Below are positions 37,310 to 50,806 of a stretch of DNA of 64,000 nucleotides, piece after piece. Origin of the DNA: Cryptomeria japonica (Eukaryota; Streptophyta; Pinopsida; Cupressales; Cupressaceae); assembly GCF_030272615.1 (NCBI RefSeq), contig NC_081405.1, positions 154,673,613 to 154,737,612 of the forward strand, in the 5' to 3' direction. The position numbers and the translations under genes were made by a program. Under the pieces are notes generated by a model. The model saw only the letters and a list, made by a program, of their open reading frames with translations, made no database searches and was not told the origin of the DNA. Within the stretch, counting starts at the first letter, position 1; each line of letters begins with the position of its first letter.

Positions 37310-40300
37310 CATGTAATGCCCACCAAAATGCCCTAGAGAAAATAACTAGCCTAACTAATAAATGGAGAAAAAAAAATTAAACATCTACTAATGCAACATA
37401 TTAAACTATATTTACTCCAACTCATAGATCAACATAACATGATTGCATAGAACTTCATGAAGATAACCATAACCTCATACAATGCAAGCAGAAATAGCAT
37501 TATAACAATCATCATCTCAATGTGCACCTACAACCAATCACCCATTCATCTATTCATTCATTCCCTAGGGTACTTTAACATCATTACTTACTAGGAATTA
37601 CACATAACACGACAATATCATAAAACCATTAACATTGCTACAGAAATTATATTTCTACCTTTCTTAACATGAGAACCATGAATTTTCAAACACTTATCCT
37701 ATCATATTCCCATTAGCTCTCTAAGTTCATTTTAAATCACCAATTCCAAGTGTTCCTATGGTGCAGGAGCACCTAGCCTCATTTTCATCACAGGTTTGAT
37801 AGCAAATTTGATTTTTATTAGTCTTGAGTTGGAAATTTTTTCTAAGTTGTTTTTGAGTTGTTCTAAGTTGTGTGGATGAGTTTTGAACTCATTGTGTGGT
37901 CATGTTTCCTATTTTCATCTTTTTGCTCAAAGTTGCCAGTTTGGAGTTGCCTGGCAAAATGTTGTAAAAAGTGAGTTTTAAATGTGTTTTTGTTTTGAAA
38001 AGTTTTTAGAAATGCTTCTTGTTTGGTTTTTAGGTGTGAGTAGTGTTCTTAGGTGATTGGTAGTCTTTGAGATCAACCTTGCATCATCTAGGCATTAAAA
38101 GTTGTCATTTTAGACATGAAAATGTCAAATTTGAGTACTCTTGGACATGTACCTATCCATATAGGAGGATAACTGACTTGTAGAGGTATTTATTCTCTTT
38201 CTCTAACCATTGTAAGGGTTTATTTCATGGAGATATGAAGCATTTTGAAAGTTTGCACTAGTTTTTATCTTGTTTTTCTCTAGTTTTAACTCCATGTGAG
38301 CAGCAGTCCGTACACCTGTTGTACTTGGCCGTACTATTTTTACATTTTAAAGTTCTCTTATGCTTCCTAAATATTTTCCCTTTGGTGGCATCAAGTTTCA
38401 TTAAGTTTTTAGTTTTAAGCAAAATTATTTGGTTTTGACAGTTTCACTGCCTTGTCTAGGAAATTGGCAAGGATGCTCGACCAACTTGGCTTTTTGAAGC
38501 CCTAAATGTTCATGGCTTCCCAAGAACCAGCTGGTCAACTTGTAAGATATGTAAATACATGTTTTGATTTCAAGAATGCAGGTGCAAGAAGTTTTGTGGC
38601 CATGGAGCCCTAGGCAAGTGTGTCATTTGGCTAGGGTCTTTGAAGAAGTTTGATGCTTTGCTCTTCTATAGAAAATGCATTCATCAGATGGATAGACCTG
38701 TTTTGATGTTTAAGGTTTTATGTAAAGGCAAAGAGGCTTTCTAAGCCATGATAAGGATGATTGCATTTTCAGTTTGTGAAAATGGTGTAAAAAACAGTGA
38801 GTCACTGTTTTGGTGTTGGTTTCCATTCATTTGCTTACTCTCCACCATATATTGGAGTTTGTAAAGCCTTGTACCTCCTTCTATTTGTTTGAAAATAAGA
38901 ACAAGGAGTGGTTTATGACCCTGCCCATGGGTTTTGAGATTGCCAAGATCAATTAATGATCCTTTAGGCAAAGTTGTAACGCCCAGCTGGCTGTCACAGT
39001 CAATTATGACTGATTTTTGCATTTTTGGTTGATTTGTTTTTGCAATCTTCCTCTTCCAAATAGCAGGTATGAAGGACAACAAACATCCAAAGACAAAGCA
39101 TTGATAAAAATCACCAATCAGACCTTTGAAAAGGAGTTTTGACAGTGGTAAATGCAGGGTAAAGTGAAAAAGCAGTGAAAGGGCAAAGTGCAGTGATAAT
39201 TAGTTTTGACAGTGAATGACTCATTGTTTGTAATTGCCTAATGCCTTTTATGTAGGGCTAATGTGGTTCTCTTTTGTCTCTAATTATAGACATGTTTACA
39301 TGATTTTAATGTAATTGGTACTCATGCAAATGATGTGTTTGTAGAAAGCAAGAATGGAAAAGTTGTCAATGTTGCACACTCCTTATGAGCATCTTTTGTA
39401 AAATCTTGTTCTCTAACCTTTGAAGGTGTAAAACTACTTAATTTTGGCTTAAAAATTATGTGGCATGGTAGAACTAAGGTTGCATGACTCACATTGAAGG
39501 TTTCTTGCTCTATAGTTGATTCTTGCCACCAAAACCCTTGCAAACCCTTCTTTTTGCACCCATTTTTGGGACAGTCATGGAGGAGGCCTAATGGATCCTA
39601 AAAATTAGAAAATCCTCAAGAAATTCCAAAAGGGTATCAGAATATGTGGTTCTTTTTGTCTTTAATTCCATCATTGGAGCAGGATGAGCACAAAACCCCA
39701 AAAAGAGGGCTAATTCCTTGTAGCTCGTTTTAGGCCTAAAATTGTCTTTTTGTCAAATCGGGTACACAAAGGAAGGTTGTAAAGCATAAAACCCACCAAT
39801 TCAAGTTGAAACAAGTTAAACTTGCATGCATTTAACCAATTTTGGTGAGATAGACTCCATAAGCCGGTTTGTAGCACTTGTGAACGATTACTACGCTCCA
39901 AACCATAGAAGACCAAGACACCCAAGGAGGTAAAACTTGACACAAACTTGTAATTCATCAAAAGGAGACCTTGTGCAGTCAGAGAATAGATCAGGGATAG
40001 AGGAAATGAATCCCGATTGAGAGATTAAGGAGTTAGACTACAAAGCCTAAAACAATGGAGTTGAAGCCCTTGAGCAACTAGGGAGTGTTTGACTTAGGGA
40101 GGTGGATCAAGGAGAGTTGCTAGGTTGCCTAAAAGCTTTTTGCACTCTGATTTTGATGACTACACTTTGAAACTAGCAAATAACCTATCACTTAGTAAAA
40201 ATACAAGCCTAATTGGGCAACCCCCTTGCCCTACCTCCCTATCATCCTAATTTCCCCATTTCTTTACTAACCATCTATCTCAAAGAACCATCTCTACCAT

Positions 40301-42489
40301 AAGGACACACCTAGATAACCATATCAAATCTTATACCATATAAATCTCTATCTCTTTTCTATCTAATGAGAATTCCTACAACATGTATCATACAATGAAT
40401 ACAACATCATATTTCATTACAAGATCATAACCTCGACTACCTCATCATCACGTCCTATCACATAATAATACATGGTACACGCGCATAATATCCTTTACAT
40501 TTTCAATGTCATCATGGTTCAGTATACTATCTCTATACACAAAAATTAGCTCCACATAAAGAAGAATCATAGAGTCCATACAAACCTACAACTACTCATT
40601 ATTTCCATACTCCAAGGATAACTAATGTCATTAAGGATTAATTTCCTTCAAATCAAGGCACACATGATCATTAACATATCCACTAACATACACAAGATAT
40701 ACACAAGATAATCCAATCATATTACCCAATCATTTAATTCCTTTTTAATCAGGAGTTACATACACATTGAATATCCATTTATAGCGATCTTATCCAATAC
40801 ATCTCATTCTGAAATCAACCTACTACAAGTCCTAGCACATAGGTTCACAAGGAACTAATTACGTAGATTTTTTAACTATTACATCTTCCTCAAGATACCA
40901 AAACACATGATACCAATTCCAATTAGATGAATTATACTCCAAAGATCTATCCACAAGATGAGATAATATAAATCCATATCCATGCACACAAGCATCCAAC
41001 AAAGAACATCCTAATGGAAGAAGGAATTAAACCACCTAACCATGTGGAACCAAATAGGAACCACCTCCCATCCTAGGAGATGACATGGCGTTCCAATTTA
41101 TACTCAAGACCTAGGTTAACACCTAACAATGAAGGGACTTAATGTGATATCACTAGGGTAAACAACAAGAGTAAGATAACCAAATAACTTCACAAGGCTA
41201 AATAAAAATCAATAAAATTCTCCCAAAGGCGTAACACAAATCAAGGTATAAGGACCATGGTCATATGTAGGAGTGGAGTGTCATCACATTCTATCCTCAA
41301 AAAGAAGGTAAATCCACACCCATAGTAGTCACATATATTATCCTCACATATAAGATTAATCCATACTCCTTATATACATACAAGCTACTCTCACATAGAA
41401 GGGTAAAACCAATCCCTAATAGACATGTGGAGCCATCTCAACCTATGTGATAAAAAGGGAGATTAGCTTGTCATCTCAATGGCCTCAAACCAATTATTAT
41501 CTTATTAAGTGAATCCCAATACAATTAATTAATTTTTAATATTATCACTTATTTATATCAACGAAACTTCCAATGTGTCCTGGAGGTCTAGGTTCCAAGC
41601 AACCTATCTCACTTGACCCTAGTCATCACATGAAAGAACACTCCCCCTATCCATATGCCAAGACCTTAGGGTTGAACAAATATCAAAATAACATCATAAC
41701 CACATAATGAAGTCTCACAAATGACATAAAAATACTCTCAACGTCACTGATAACATACTGAACATCATAGTGTACATATGGCAACATACTGAACATCATA
41801 GTGTACATATGGCCACATACAAGGCAAGAGCCTTCACCAAAGCATAGCAATAATGAACCAAAACATAAATATGAGTTCAATGGATAATCCAAAAAAAATT
41901 CCAATCCTCTAAAATGAGGCAATAATATCTCACTAGAGCTATCATAAATATTCCTCAACAATGAGGCAATCTCCCTCTCGCTGGAGCAACTCATCGTATG
42001 AACAATCTCCTCAACAGTAAGGCACAAGACCTCTTATCGAAGAAAAAAATAAATATGTGAAGATTAAGATGACATCATAAACACCTCTGAGGAACTCAAT
42101 GAAATCACAAAATGCCTTTGGTAAATGCACAAAATCCGACTCCTCAAACACAATGATCAAAATGGTAATTCCCTGCACCCCGGGACATATCAATGCTTTG
42201 GAAACCAAGATTAGCGTTCTTGGAAGTCAGATTGGTGTTTTTGGCCATTCTTCTAGCATTTTAGGTCTTAGGAATGGCGTTCTAGGTCTTAAGATTAGCA
42301 TTTTGGGTTTTTAAGACAAAAATGCAAGAAAAAGGTGCAAAATAGGTATGAGACTTGCCCGGGTTTACATATGATCACACACATGATCAAGGGACACTTC
42401 CAAAAGATGAAGAAGGATGAAATAATATGAATAAAACACATAAAAAATGCATGAAGAAGGTACAAGAATAATTGGCATAAGACCCCAGT
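37310..42489. other. Gene-free repeat-derived DNA, 5 kb
   Basis: Probably LTR and untranslated leader sequence of one or more Gypsy-like elements. Open frames at 38741-39961 have no recognisable domain. Contains a perfect 31-bp tandem duplication at 41752-41813. Confidence 0.45.
41752..41813 (+). repeat. Perfect 31-bp tandem duplication
   Basis: Units 41752-41782 and 41783-41813 both begin AACATACTGAACATC and are identical by eye. Confidence 0.9.
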
Positions 42490-45400
42490 TGTAATAACCC
42501 ACCTTACTTAACCCAACAAAATTTGACCACTTTTTTTTTTTGTTTACTTTAATCATTTGTGTTTGATTCAATCGCATACTCTAGGCATCCATCCGTTAGG
42601 ATTAGGCATTCATCCATCTGGGATGAGTATCTAACCATACGGGTTAGGCATCTGTCCTTACGGAGCATGAGGTTTTATCTATCCAATACGGGATAGGCAT
42701 CTACCCATACGGGGTAGGCATCTATCCAATTGGGATAGGAGGTGCTCCGGCCAGAGACTTAAACTCATCGGGACCATTCGAGTCCTGATTCACTCACTAA
42801 GTACTACACTCTTCTAATAGGAGTGCACCGAGGTCGCCGTCCTTAGGAGAAATTAAAATAACATAATACAAGCTTGAATTCTGCCTTGGAATTTGGCTTA
42901 AAGCCTCGAGAAGTCAAGCGAATCCATACGGGATTCCTTTCGAGTGTGCATTAAATTCCTTTCCCTTTTTATTATTCTTATCTTTTGAATTAGGATTCTA
43001 TTCAATCCTTCTTCTTACGAAGCCTAGACCCCACCCACGAACGCTTGAGTACTAGGGACAACTCTGTCCCAAGACTACCTACATACCCATTTCGGCACGG
43101 GATCAAGGCGTAAAGTATGTAGTTCTATCTTCTACTATATGGTTTGATGTAAGTTGGTTAGTGGGTACGCAACCCTTTCTAGGGTCAATGTCCCAGACAG
43201 TTTCTCTATGGTTGCTACCCACGGTGGTAGCACTTAAGCAAAGGCTCAAGATGGCCTATTGCTTGTGGCCTAAAACAACTAGATCCTAATACCTATCATA
43301 AGCGTCACCCTTGACCAAATTGTCAATCGTCAACAACTCTTCAAGATTAAATCAATTTCATAAAAGCATTTCACTCAATCAACCTTAAGGGGTTTACTAT
43401 GGTTTAACTCAATGGATGTAAAATCATTTAAGGATTATCTTGCTAGATTATCGATCCAAGGGGGATTACCCGCCCCTTGGATTTTAACTTCCAAGTGTCC
43501 CTTATTACTCCCCGACGATTTATAGGGACAATGCCACAGATGTCATTGATGCAGCTTTATTAGGCATTAAGTGAGTAGTTCAACATGACGGTATTACCCG
43601 TAAGCATGACCCAGAGGCACTGTATATACCGAACGCTACTAGGTTTTGGTTTTCCGACTTCCTTTATTTAGTTTTCTAACTAAGAAGCTATGAAAAACAT
43701 CATGCTTGAAACCAATTATGAAATGAATGTACGTAATTAGACATTGCAAAGTTTGATTAATTGAAATAACTACCTCGATGGCATTCATGTACCACTTGAT
43801 AAAAAAAATACCATCTTTCTACAACTAAACTATTTAATAATTCAGTTTGAAATCTAACTTACACAATAATGACAATTACGAAACTCGCATATTGATAATT
43901 AAAAACGTGTAACTTGCATGGAGATGAAAACGTCAATAAATGCAATTAATGTATAAGTAATTTGCATGATACAAGAATAGTGTAACTTACATGCAAGATT
44001 AAGCAATGTTTTATTCCTACCACGGGAATAATTAATTATAGAGTCACAGGTTCCAAAAATAGCAATTAGTTTAGACATAGACAAATTTTGGATCAAATCA
44101 TAATAATATAAATTAATTACTTATAATGAATCTAAAATTACCGACAAAATAACCCAATAAATCTCAAATGGATTGAGGGATTCCAATTATATACATTAAT
44201 TTAAAATTACCAATTTACTACACAATGATCCTAATTATTTATAAATTTTCCTAAGTTTAATTTGCTAACTTAAAATTTAAACTAAAGTAATTTTTAACAA
44301 TTTTTAATTTGCAATATATATTAAAAAAAATCTAATTAAATAAAAAGAAAAATGAACTTTGTTTTAAAAGGTTAATGGGGGGGTGGGGGCCACGGGTCCC
44401 ATCACCCCTGCAAACTTGCAGGTGCAGGCCTGCAGGGATGAGGGGACACTGTGGGCCCCTCCACTCCCCCTACGGCCACTGTCGTAACAGTGACCGCAGG
44501 GGAAGTGGAGGGTACCACTTCCCCGGCGGTTACTTTTACGCCGCCTCCCCTCTGCGCATTGCCCGAGGAAACTTCTGCGCACGACTTGCAACATACATTA
44601 TTTGTTTATTGATTACCATTTTTTTTGTATAAACTAATAATATATATAGGGTTTTTTTAATTTCCAGTCTATTTAATGATATAAGAGGGCATATTTATAT
44701 AAAAAGTGTTATTATATAAAAAAAAGAAATAAGAATAATAATTCATTCATAGGCATGGAAGATAATAGAGGAAGATATTTCAGATGATCTCACAGGAGCC
44801 CAAGGAAATACACTATGCTTGAATTCGAAGCAGCAGTACAACAGAGAGCTAAATCTCCTCAGAGATAGGTACATGTATATTATGTTTTTATTTCACAGAG
44901 ATCATATTCAGCAAATTTGTCTTTGAGATAATAAAAAAATTTATGAGATTTCCAGGAAATTGGTATTCACAGAGAGAGATTTCTGAAATTAATTAAATAA
45001 CCAGACAATATTTCCCACATGGATTTTATACAACAACATTGAGAAGAAATCATATTTGATATACTATTTCACATAGTGAGATTCCTAAATACAAATGATT
45101 ATATGCATAGGAAAAAAAGAATTATTCACAAAGATAAAAGAATTTAAGTTTTTCAAAAAAAAAGAATAGAGATGTTGAAAGCGTGATTTATTTTCCTTTT
45201 TTTTTGTTTCAAGATCTTCTCTAGATTTCAAGAAAAAAATAGAAAAGCAGAATCTGATTTCTTTCTTTTAAATAGATTAAATAAATAGATTAACAAATAA
45301 AGAGAAATCTGCATTTGTATTTTAAAAAGAAAAGAAATTTTTATCACTGCATTTCTTTAATGAAAAATAGATTTCCTTTCTATCTACAATTAAGAAATGA

Positions 45401-46053
45401 TTTCTTTCAGAAACTATATTCAACTAAAGAATCTAGGAGGAGATATTTCCTTGAAAATAAAAAGAATTTACATAAGGAATTAACAAATGCAAAGAGGGAA
45501 CCTAGAGAAGCCTTTCGATGTTGAATCCTCTCCAAATCTTCAAGCCTAGCCTTCCTTGATCCTTCCTTGCAAGCTTGAAAAAATTTCCTTCAAAACAACC
45601 TTAAGTATTCTCCAAAAGAAAATATGACTACTAAAAACAAACTTATTTGAGCAAACTTTTTCAAAGAATAATCAACTCCCTCTTTTGAAAACTTTCATAC
45701 AATATATAGGAAAAAATCCCTTAATTCCACTATCTAGAGAAATTAATTAAGGATGAGATTCTTTGCCAATATTGGACCCATGCAAAATTGATTAATATCC
45801 TAGTGGGAGAGTTACATGCAAGGTATTGGAGATTCCTCTAGAAGCTTTCTAATTTCTCCTACATGTGCCATAACTAGGAATGGGAAAAATAAAAATAAAA
45901 AATAAATAATACCTTTTGAATTATATTCTCCAAGTGTGTATGTGGGTCCATTATTTATTCTTTTATAATATTCATTCAATTATTTTCAATAGCTCAACCA
46001 AAAATATAATAGAATTGTATCAAATCGAAAAGTGATAAAGGAGGGTTGTGACA
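42490..46053 (+). repeat. Probable long solo LTR, 3564 bp
   Basis: Begins TGTAATAACCCACC and ends GGAGGGTTGTGACA, terminal phrases typical of plant Gypsy LTRs. It is flanked by CCAGT (42485-42489) and CTAGT (46054-46058), which differ by one base and could be an eroded target duplication. A TATA-like TATATATAGGG lies near 44640. No coding domain is present. The length is large but within the range of plant Gypsy LTRs. Both edges are inferred from their form, with no second copy to compare. Confidence 0.5.
42585..42745 (+). repeat. About seven degenerate 21-bp subrepeats
   Basis: A phrase close to GGCATCTAYCCATACGGGRTA recurs roughly every 21 bp, with one longer unit near 42660. It lies just inside the start of the probable long LTR, where enhancer-like subrepeats are often found. 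Confidence 0.8.
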
Positions 46054-49041
46054 CTAGTCATAATTGCACTCAAATGTGCCTAGAATTTCACCAAATCTGA
46101 ACAGAACTCAGAGAGATTAAAATAAACGAAAAAGGAATAAAAAATACCCTTCCAAAGGGCATCAAAATGATTCAACAATACTCATTCCACCTATAGGGTG
46201 GAAAATGAAGGAAAACCAACCTCAAGACTTCCTGAAAGCAATTCCTGGGCAATGCTACTGAGGAGATGCGGAAAAATACATAAGAGAATTATAAAACTTA
46301 GGAGCATGTTAAATCTCAATCAAAAATATCATAGGAAAGGAAATACATAGACATATATGAAAAATGTACATTAACAATACTTCAACTACATAATCGTTCA
46401 TTCATAAATTCTTTCCCAAATCAAATAAAAATATTTTAATCATAAATATCCATCCCTCAATCAACCTTTCCATAGACACATAGTAGATAGTCCTTTCAAA
46501 TTAAATTGCAGAGAGAAGAAAGTTGGAACCTGGAAATTGCAACCAAAAGAAGAAACAATTGGTGAAGAGCAAACAAAATCTAGTAACTCCTATCAACAAT
46601 CTTCAATCTTCACTTCCAACAATTCAAACCAAGATCCAAATGAGATTCAAAAGCTTCAAACAAAAAAATTGCAGAGATTTTGAACCATGACAATGCATAG
46701 AAGATGCAATTAAATAGAAAATTAAACTCCAAACCATAGAAATCAATTAGCCAATTAGAAAATTCCAATAAACTATATATTATACCTACCATGTGTGACA
46801 ACAAGGTAAGTATTAATTAACAATATTATTTACTTCCCCCACTCAAAATCAACTAATAGAAATAAGGGACCAACTATACAAATAATAATAATAATAATAT
46901 AATAGTATAAACATAAATGGGATAATAACAAATCAAATCCCAGTAATTAAATAAATAAATAAGAGATTAATAAATAGAAACTCATAATTAAATATAAAAT
47001 CAAATCAACAATAAAGCATAAACAATAAATAATAAATAAATAATCATTAGACAATAAATGAATAATAAAATAATCTATTAAGCAATAAATCAAATAAACC
47101 AATAAATTAATCTCAATTAAATAATTATAAAATCTCAACAATAAATTAAATATCAAATAATCAATTAAACACTAAATAAACAAATAGCCAATAATAAGTC
47201 AATGAATTAAATAAATCAAGCTCAATTAATCATTAGCCAAGCTGGAATAGAAATAAATATTAAATAACCAGCTAAATAATAATCAAACCATCAAATAAAT
47301 CAACTATAGTATTAATAATATACTAATCAAATATTAATTACATATAAATCACATACTCACAACACCTCAAGCAACTTGAGAACATCGACACAAGACTCTA
47401 ACCACCAACTTGTGCCATGACACAACTGACAAGGTAAACAACTTAAGCCTAAAGTATGAGAGGGAAACACATGTCATCTTTGACAACTTGCCATTGGGAT
47501 AAGACACGCTCAAACTTGTGAGACCAGGTGGAGTCGATGTCAGGTACCTGCAAACCTGCATCCATCACCCAACACAATACAAGATATATACATCATAAAT
47601 GATTGGGCAAGTGATAGAGAATCACAACGTCATATCGTGATCACAATGAGTTGTATGAGGTCGTCTCTAATAACGAAGACACTAGAAGACAATAACAAAC
47701 ATCATATTATCAATTCAAACATCACAATCATAGAGTAGGGTTAGCGTAATCATAATGTCATCAAAATACCATAAGCAGTATGATCCATCATGAATAATGA
47801 ACACATATAAATCTCAAATATAAATCCATCTTCATATCCAATTCAATCATGAAATAGGGTTAGTACATAGAATGACACCAACAAATCATTATAAAGTAGA
47901 CTAGATTAATCTAATCCTGTGAAGTACAGAAAGGCAAGATGAATCAGGGAGGGACACTGTAGGAATAACACTTATCTCCAGAAAACTCCAAACCTTAAAA
48001 AAATTGTAAACCCATATCAAAGAGAACTAAATATAATAATTAATTTTAACATCATATATATTTAATAAGAACATGCAATCTCACAAATTTTCACCTTCCA
48101 ATTTATCTAAATTCTCATATAATTATGCCAAAACTATTTGGCTCTGTAAGTTCAATATGTAAAATCTTCTCCCTACTCATCCAAGTGGAAAGACCACCAA
48201 ATCAACTATGTAGTATATTAATCAGCTATGCAGTATATTGAATACTTTTCATCACCAATTAACTACTTCAAACTATTGGATTGCTTTATTGTATAGAATT
48301 CTAGTAATAATAATATAATATGCAAACTAAAACTATTCCATTAAAGACACATTTATGACAACTATTAGAAGTCAAAAATTAAATACTGTGGGTGAAATTT
48401 ATACCCCTCCAAAAAAAACTACTTCAATTGATTAAAAGTGAATCTAGGGTAGTTGTCCATATAGTCTATACATACTAATGTCAATATGACATCATAACTA
48501 ATATCAATTGATGCTAATGGGGAGTACTTGGGTGATGTTATAGTGATTCAATATGTAGTGACCATGTGCAGGTTAGGACAAAGTAATAGTTTTTTTGTTT
48601 AATTTTAAGATATCTACAATAGTTGAAGGTTGTGCCTTGCCTAGTTGAGGGCTAATATTGGGGTGTATAGGCTTTTCATCCATTTCATTTCTAACTACAG
48701 GCTAACCAACATTAATTACACTAATAACCCCATACGAGATATTAAACCTCTTGACTCTAGTGAGAAGGTTTATTTTGTCCTGAAGGGTCATTTCTAAAAT
48801 GTCGCCCACAAAACCATTTTGATAAATACCTAGAAATATCCCTTTTTCAAACTCTTTGAATAACCACAAATCTACAAGCCCCCAAAACCCAAATAGATAT
48901 ATTTTCACAATCTACACAATATATCTTATACCTTGAAATGTTTTAAATCTATTTAGCATTGTCATTGCTTCAACTTTAACTTAGATCTACTCATACAAGG
49001 GTTAAATTAGAATATAGATATCTCACCTCTTGAAACCACAA
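46054..49041. other. Gene-free AT-rich DNA
   Basis: No supported gene. 46860-47340 is low-complexity AATAAAT-rich sequence. The small frames here have no recognisable domain. Confidence 0.5.
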
Positions 49042-49058
49042 CCATGGAATTGATACCA
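49042..49058 (-). promoter_or_regulatory. Second orphan primer-binding-site-like sequence
   Basis: The minus strand reads TGGTATCAATTCCATGG just after TTATAACAAG, the form of a Copia LTR end plus primer site (the first eight bases match the Met-tRNA site). DNA to the right, with CTTGAGGGTTTTTCCAAGAT on the minus strand near 49195-49215, looks like the U5 part of a Copia LTR. Confidence 0.45.
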
Positions 49059-49836
49059 CTTGTTATAAAAATAATATAAATTGATCAAACTATTTCCTAC
49101 ATAACCTTATGATATAAAATCATGCATAAAAGATTATAGAATAACTATAATGAACAAATCAAATGTATACCACAATACAACATAGGATATATCTTGGAAA
49201 AACCCTCAAGAGCGATCAAACCAACCTTCAAAGACATCCATAATATATTATTCAACACTGAAAGTATTACCATAGGGTAAAAGCACAAAATTGTGTCACG
49301 TTCAGACCAACTTATCATCACAAGTGAATTTAAGTAATTCTATGTAGAAATTATCTTTAGTCAAACATATGGTCTATATAGATTCATTGTAGCTAAGTTA
49401 TATATGGGTCACAAATTTTCCAATTGGAAATGTCTACTAAATGTATATTTTATACCACTTTGGGCCTAATTACCAAAAAATAAAAATACTCGATTTTTCA
49501 ACAACTCTTACTCTTATAAATAATTTTTTTTTTAAATGTAAAAAATACCCTTTTATAGATCTATAAGTGAATTTTCCAAAATATATATCTTTTCATATTT
49601 TAATTAGTTTTTATATTTTATATTTTATATTTTATATTTTATTTTTATTGAAAGTAGATCATCAGCACTAAAATATAAGGTTGATTATCTTGTCAAGGAA
49701 AAATACTAAAAAAAATATGATGCAGTAGAGAAAAGAATCTATGTCAAGATGATATAATTCTTTTTTGATTTGGATAATTAATTAAGAAAAAAGGTAGTGG
49801 CAATTGGAAAGAATTATATTTCAATACACAACTTTT

Positions 49837-49840
<4 letters not shown>

Positions 49841-49890
<50 letters not shown>
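49841..49890. repeat. (TA)25 microsatellite
   Basis: Uninterrupted TA dinucleotides over 50 bp. It sits at about the 3' end of the minus-strand LINE, so it may be a tail-derived or tail-adjacent repeat. Confidence 0.95.
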
Positions 49891-49897
<7 letters not shown>

Positions 49898-50004
49898 ATT
49901 ATAAGGTAAAAACTAAAATACATCGAAGTATAATCTTAGTTCACAGGTGCATAAGCCTAAGAATCTGGAAAAAACCCACAAATACTTGCCAATATACTAG
50001 TCAT

Positions 50005-50806
50005 AGATTATATTTACATTACATCCTAATACCAAACCTAGGCTTCTAGCTATAGCCATATACATTTATCAATAATAAGCAAAGGTTAGTACAAAATGCC
50101 AATAGTAAAATATGTCAAAATAGCAACCAGGATTTTGTACACACGAGGTCAAAAAAGAACAGGGTGCCACAAATAGAAGTCTTCTCTAGATCAAGGCAAC
50201 CCAGCCAAGGGAGCCTTCCATCCACGCCAGCCTCTGATCATCCAACCTCCTAGCATTACTAATCATCTATTGGTGAGCCATCACTCCATTCCCTCTTATC
50301 TCTTTCATGAGTGCATCTAAGGTGTTGACAAAGGGAGTTCTCTCTTCACTTAACCTTCCCCATGTATATCCATGGGAGAGCTCATAGATAAAAATCCTGG
50401 TATGTAGATTATATTTACATTACATCCTAATACCAAACCTAGGCTTCTAGCTATAGCCATATACATTTATCAATATTAAGCAAAGGTTAGTACAAAATGC
50501 CAATAGTAAAATATGTCAAAATAGCAACCAGAATTTTGTACACACGAGGTCAAAAAAGAACAGGGTGCCACAAATAGAAGTCTTCTCTAGATCAAGGCAA
50601 CCCAGCCAAGGGAGCCTTCCATCCACGCCAGCCTCTGATCATCCAACCTCCTGGCATTACTAATCATCTATTGGTGAGCCATCACTCCATTCCCTCTTAT
50701 CTCTTTCATGAGTGCATCTAAGGTGTTGACAAAGGGAGTTCTCTCTTCACTTAACCTTCCCCATGTATATCCATGGGAGAGCTCATAGATAAAAATCCTG
50801 GTATGC
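50005..50806 (-). repeat. 401-bp tandem duplication of the LINE 3' end
   Basis: Units 50005-50405 and 50406-50806 are nearly identical; the few visible differences include AATAATAAG against AATATTAAG and CTAGCATTAC against CTGGCATTAC. Each holds the last part of ORF2 (GHTRIFIYELSHGYTWG) and the 3' trailer. High identity means the duplication is much younger than the LINE's other damage. Confidence 0.95.

Noticed and set aside
38741-39961. Minus-strand frames of 70-113 codons
   Set aside because: No domain recognised. The surrounding DNA looks like a retroelement leader or LTR.
42585-42745. Regularly spaced 21-bp repeats resembling a CRISPR array
   Set aside because: The repeats are degenerate and directly adjacent without unique spacers, in plant retroelement DNA.
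44364-44632. GC-rich overlapping frames on both strands
   Set aside because: A short GC-rich island inside the probable long LTR. The frames are a by-product of composition.
49804-50049. Plus-strand frame with a run of alternating Ile and Tyr
   Set aside because: It is the translated (TA)25 microsatellite.
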